NCBI RefSeq assembly: GCF_012958305.1
Contig: NZ_JABBYO010000006.1
Location: 62,001 to 126,000, forward strand
DNA: 64,000 nucleotides
Source: Tautonia rosea
Lineage (GTDB): Bacteria; Planctomycetota; Planctomycetia; Isosphaerales; Isosphaeraceae
Direction of reading: 5' to 3'
Positions 61,711 through 64,000 of the stretch are shown piece by piece (the stretch's first letter is position 1; each line of letters begins with the position of its first letter). Under the pieces are notes generated by a model. That model was not told the DNA's origin, did not search any database, and saw only the letters and a list, made by a program, of their open reading frames with translations. A program made the position numbers and the translations under genes.

Positions 61711-63177
61711 GTGGTCTCGATTGCGCTTGAAACGCTTGTCGCGGCGTCGTCCATGTTTGGCGAAGCCCAGGAAAGCCGCGCCGCCGTCCGGGAACGCCAG
61801 GATCACTCACTCGTGGATCGGATGGGTTCACATGCGAGTTCGTTCATGCCGTCGGCGGCCCTTGCACGTCGTCACTTCTTCGTCGCTCCGCTCGATATTC
61901 TCGTCCATCGCGACTCCTGGGGCCGCCCTCGCTTTCAGGTGGCTGAACTCAACGGAACCGGAATCGGCGGCCTGACGAACATGACCGAGCCGGCGGTTGC
62001 CTCGGTGCTCGACGCCTTTTCCGAGATTCCCGACGTCTTGCCTGTTTCCGATGAGGGATCACCCCCCTTGATCGTCATCGCCTCATCGGGGCGGGAGAAC
62101 CGCGAAGCTCCCCGCGTCAACCGGCTCTTTTATGAGAAGATCCTCTATGCCGATGCCATCGCTCGGGGGTTTGCCTGCCTCGGCGAGCGTTGCGACCTCC
62201 TTAGCTGGGATCAACTCGCCCGCATGGGCACCTGGCAGCCAACCCGTCCCACGGTCGTGCTCGGTCATCTTCGTGAGTTGGCCGAGGCCATCACCTGCGA
62301 CGCTCAGGGGCGGCTTCGCCTGTTCGGATCGCCCGTCTCGGCCACCGTCAACGATCGCTTTTGCATGAATCTGGTCAAGCGATTCGACAGCCAAATCGAC
62401 CTCGACCGCTGGTTCACCGCCAACCGTTGCTTCGTGGCTGGGGCCGACAAGGCGACCGCCTACGACTTCTTCAACCGTTACAACGCGACGCGCGCTCCTG
62501 GTGCCTTTCCGCTCGTCGATCACGCAATCCCCTTTGCCCGCGCTCACTCTCGGGTTGAGTTGATCGAAACGGTCCTGGCCTGGGTCCGCGCCGGGCGTCG
62601 GACCGTCATCAAGCCAATGGCGACCGGCCTGGGACACGGCATCGAGTTCTTCCTCGACGCTGATGAGCCGACCGCTGCCATTGTTTCCCGGATCGATCGC
62701 TCGATCGCCTTCATTCAGGAGCACTACGACTATCAGGGCGGCGGCCTTCCCTACACCGTCTGCGAATACCTCGACTCGGCGGTCATCGACGACCCGATGC
62801 ACGACCTGTTCGGTCACAAGTTCGAGCTTCGCGTGGTCGTCTACCGCGATGGCGACCGGCTCCGCCCCTTCCCGTCGATTGCCAAGGTGTCCGCCTCGCG
62901 TTTCGACGCGGCCGCGATCGATCGTGGCATGCTCATCAATAATGTCACTGCCTCGTCCTCGGTCACCTCCCGGCCCGGTCGTGAGTACGTCCTTCCCCTC
63001 TCGAACGAGAAAACGCTGGCAACACTCGGCATCGAGGAATCGGAACTCACCGACCTCTGCCGGTTTTGCACCGGCTATGTCGCGTCGGTCCTTGAGGCGC
63101 TCGAACCCGCCTCTGTGCCGGCTCCCCTCGGACTCCGCTCCACCGCCGGCAATCGTTCCCTCGTTCAGGTCGCCTGA
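61711..63177 (+). CDS. ATP-grasp-like protein of unknown function
   Basis: The 488-residue protein has ATP-grasp traits in its second half: VNDRFCMNLVKRF, then RTVIKPMATGLGHGIEFFLD as the nucleotide-binding Lys/Gly loop, and HKFELRVVVYRDGDRLRPFP with KVSASRF and INNVTASSS as possible metal-binding residues. The first half has RRHFFVAPLDILVHRDSW and FQVAELNGTGIGGLTN. This layout resembles peptide- or amino-acid-ligase-type enzymes, but no subfamily was recognised. The start is uncertain: GTG at 61711 or ATG at 61753, neither with a strong ribosome-binding site. Confidence 0.6.
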   Translation: MVSIALETLVAASSMFGEAQESRAAVRERQDHSLVDRMGSHASSFMPSAALARRHFFVAPLDILVHRDSWGRPRFQVAELNGTGIGGLTNMTEPAVASVLDAFSEIPDVLPVSDEGSPPLIVIASSGRENREAPRVNRLFYEKILYADAIARGFACLGERCDLLSWDQLARMGTWQPTRPTVVLGHLRELAEAITCDAQGRLRLFGSPVSATVNDRFCMNLVKRFDSQIDLDRWFTANRCFVAGADKATAYDFFNRYNATRAPGAFPLVDHAIPFARAHSRVELIETVLAWVRAGRRTVIKPMATGLGHGIEFFLDADEPTAAIVSRIDRSIAFIQEHYDYQGGGLPYTVCEYLDSAVIDDPMHDLFGHKFELRVVVYRDGDRLRPFPSIAKVSASRFDAAAIDRGMLINNVTASSSVTSRPGREYVLPLSNEKTLATLGIEESELTDLCRFCTGYVASVLEALEPASVPAPLGLRSTAGNRSLVQVA

Positions 63178-63357
63178 CCACCTCCGACCCATTCGCCGAT
63201 CGGCGGAGAGGGCTGAGGGGCCGCTTCCCGGCCCCCACTCGCCCCACGGGGTCGTCTTCCCGGTCCGTCAAGATGACCTCGTTCAACCGCTCAACGATCT
63301 TGGTCGCGGTTTCCCGCTCCGCTCCACCTCGTTCTCGTCTCAGGAGTTGTTCTGCTC

Positions 63358-64000
63358 GTGTTCGACTGGATTGATCGACGGATCGCCGCGCTTTGCTGTC
63401 TCGCACCAGGCGACCTGTCGCGCCTGGGTCCGTTCTTCGTTCTCTACGCCATTCTGTTCGCGGCCCTGACGATGGCCGATGGCATGGCCCTGACCCTTTT
63501 TCTCGGGCGTGTCGGGGCCGATCGCCTCCCCCTCAGCTACGGCCTGACGGCGATCGGGAGCATGGTCGCGGTAGGGGCGTATCTCCGGATGGCCCGGCAC
63601 CGATCGGCTCCGGGGGTGTTCCAGTCGATCCTGATCGGCGTATCAGGGGTCTTCCTGATCTCCTGGGCGGCAGGCCTGGGCCTCCTCGGCGATGCTCCAG
63701 GCCGCGCGGCCCCAGCTGTCTTCTTCGCGGCACGCGAGATCGCGCTCGTGCTGGTGCTTGCACACTTCGGCACATTCCTACAGGAATACTTCACCCGAGT
63801 TGACCTCAACCGCATCTTGCCCATCGTCTACGCTGGAGGCCGCTTCGGCGGCCTGGCCGGAGGCGCGATGCTCGAACACCTTGGCCCGGCCCTGGGGGTC
63901 CTTCAGCTCGCTCCCGTCATCTCAACCTTGATGCTTGCCGGTGCGTTTGTTGTCGCAATCCTCGCAAAACGCCTCCCCCCTGCCCCGGACGATCCAATCA
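63358..64000 (+). CDS. Polytopic membrane protein, 5' part (3' end outside window)
   Basis: The frame is open from a GTG at 63358 to the window end (214 residues seen). AGGAG lies 11 bases upstream. There are about six hydrophobic helices: FFVLYAILFAALTMADGMAL, SYGLTAIGSMVAVGAYL, a helix through SILIGVSGVFLISWAAGL, IALVLVLAHFGTFL, a GGRFGGLAGGAML Gly-rich loop, and LAPVISTLMLAGAFVVAILA. The pattern resembles nucleotide-carrier or major-facilitator-type transporters found in planctomycetes. The family cannot be fixed from this part. Confidence 0.6.
   Translation, partial: MFDWIDRRIAALCCLAPGDLSRLGPFFVLYAILFAALTMADGMALTLFLGRVGADRLPLSYGLTAIGSMVAVGAYLRMARHRSAPGVFQSILIGVSGVFLISWAAGLGLLGDAPGRAAPAVFFAAREIALVLVLAHFGTFLQEYFTRVDLNRILPIVYAGGRFGGLAGGAMLEHLGPALGVLQLAPVISTLMLAGAFVVAILAKRLPPAPDDPI

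Noticed and set aside
1-64000. tRNA, rRNA and CRISPR features
   Set aside because: I looked for T-loop-like GGTTCGA contexts with acceptor pairing and for regularly spaced repeats; the matches lie inside coding sequence or lack cloverleaf pairing, and no spaced repeat array is present. A covariance-model scan would be decisive.

Overview
The window looks like chromosomal DNA of a planctomycete, most likely of the Isosphaeraceae type. The evidence is the high GC content (roughly two thirds, judged by eye), two DUF1559 prepilin-like proteins ending in GGEVISADQF, a PEP-CTERM protein, an ECF sigma factor next to a Ser/Thr kinase fused to a zinc-binding anti-sigma-like head, TPR plus FG-GAP/UnbV proteins, and many secreted beta-propeller and peptidase genes. 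I saw no rRNA, tRNA, CRISPR array, insertion sequence or prophage. The family assignment is inference.

Layout. 1-2547 is the 3' part of dnaE. 2.7-14 kb holds a 2OG-Fe(II) oxygenase, a tricorn-like protease, a LolA-like secreted protein, an NTF2-like protein, a two-domain M16 peptidase, a small lipoprotein and the first DUF1559 gene. 13.7-18.3 kb on the minus strand holds a beta-lactamase-like/VanX fusion, queA and a DUF2817 carboxypeptidase-like gene. 18.4-23.3 kb on the plus strand holds an S41 peptidase, a second serine beta-lactamase-like hydrolase and a large carboxypeptidase-regulatory-like protein. 23.4-25.4 kb (minus) is a tyrosine-phosphatase/cytochrome c fusion translationally coupled to queG. 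25.6-28.8 kb holds an alpha/beta hydrolase, a PLP aminotransferase and a TolB-like propeller. 28.8-35.4 kb holds a PEP-CTERM protein, the ECF sigma/kinase pair and a YfhO-like membrane protein. 35.4-39.1 kb holds a lipoate ligase-like gene, a second lipoprotein/DUF1559 cassette and a leucine-rich-repeat lipoprotein. 39.2-45.6 kb holds a TPR/FG-GAP/UnbV protein, trpB, a cytochrome c'-like protein and purM. 45.6-51.9 kb holds a polytopic membrane protein with a dual-specificity-type phosphatase, then a giant DsbD-like protein. 52-55.7 kb holds a Cys-rich ferredoxin-like protein, hisE, a propeller dehydrogenase-like protein and trmB. 55.7-64 kb holds a 1270-residue lipase/CHAT fusion, a LarA-like protein, an ATP-grasp-like protein and the start of a membrane protein.

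How the genes fit together. Housekeeping genes (dnaE, queA, queG, trpB, purM, hisE, trmB) are scattered singly among secreted proteases, envelope proteins and signalling proteins, with few long operons. Short-gap or overlapping pairs suggest co-expression: queA/DUF2817 (11 nt), phosphatase-cytochrome c/queG (4-nt overlap), phosphatase/membrane protein (4-nt overlap), trpB/TPR-FG-GAP (7 nt) and sigma factor/kinase (17 nt).

The most unusual items are fusions. One is a lipase joined to a CHAT caspase-like protease, a plausible cell-death or defence effector. One is a serine beta-lactamase-like domain joined to a VanX-type D-Ala-D-Ala dipeptidase. One is a tyrosine-phosphatase fold joined to a CxxCH heme-binding tail. 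The DsbD-like protein has three N-terminal domains, two of which share a perfect 279-bp repeat. An unusually long intergenic region (61.0-61.7 kb) ends in a terminator-like hairpin just before an uncharacterised ATP-grasp-like gene.
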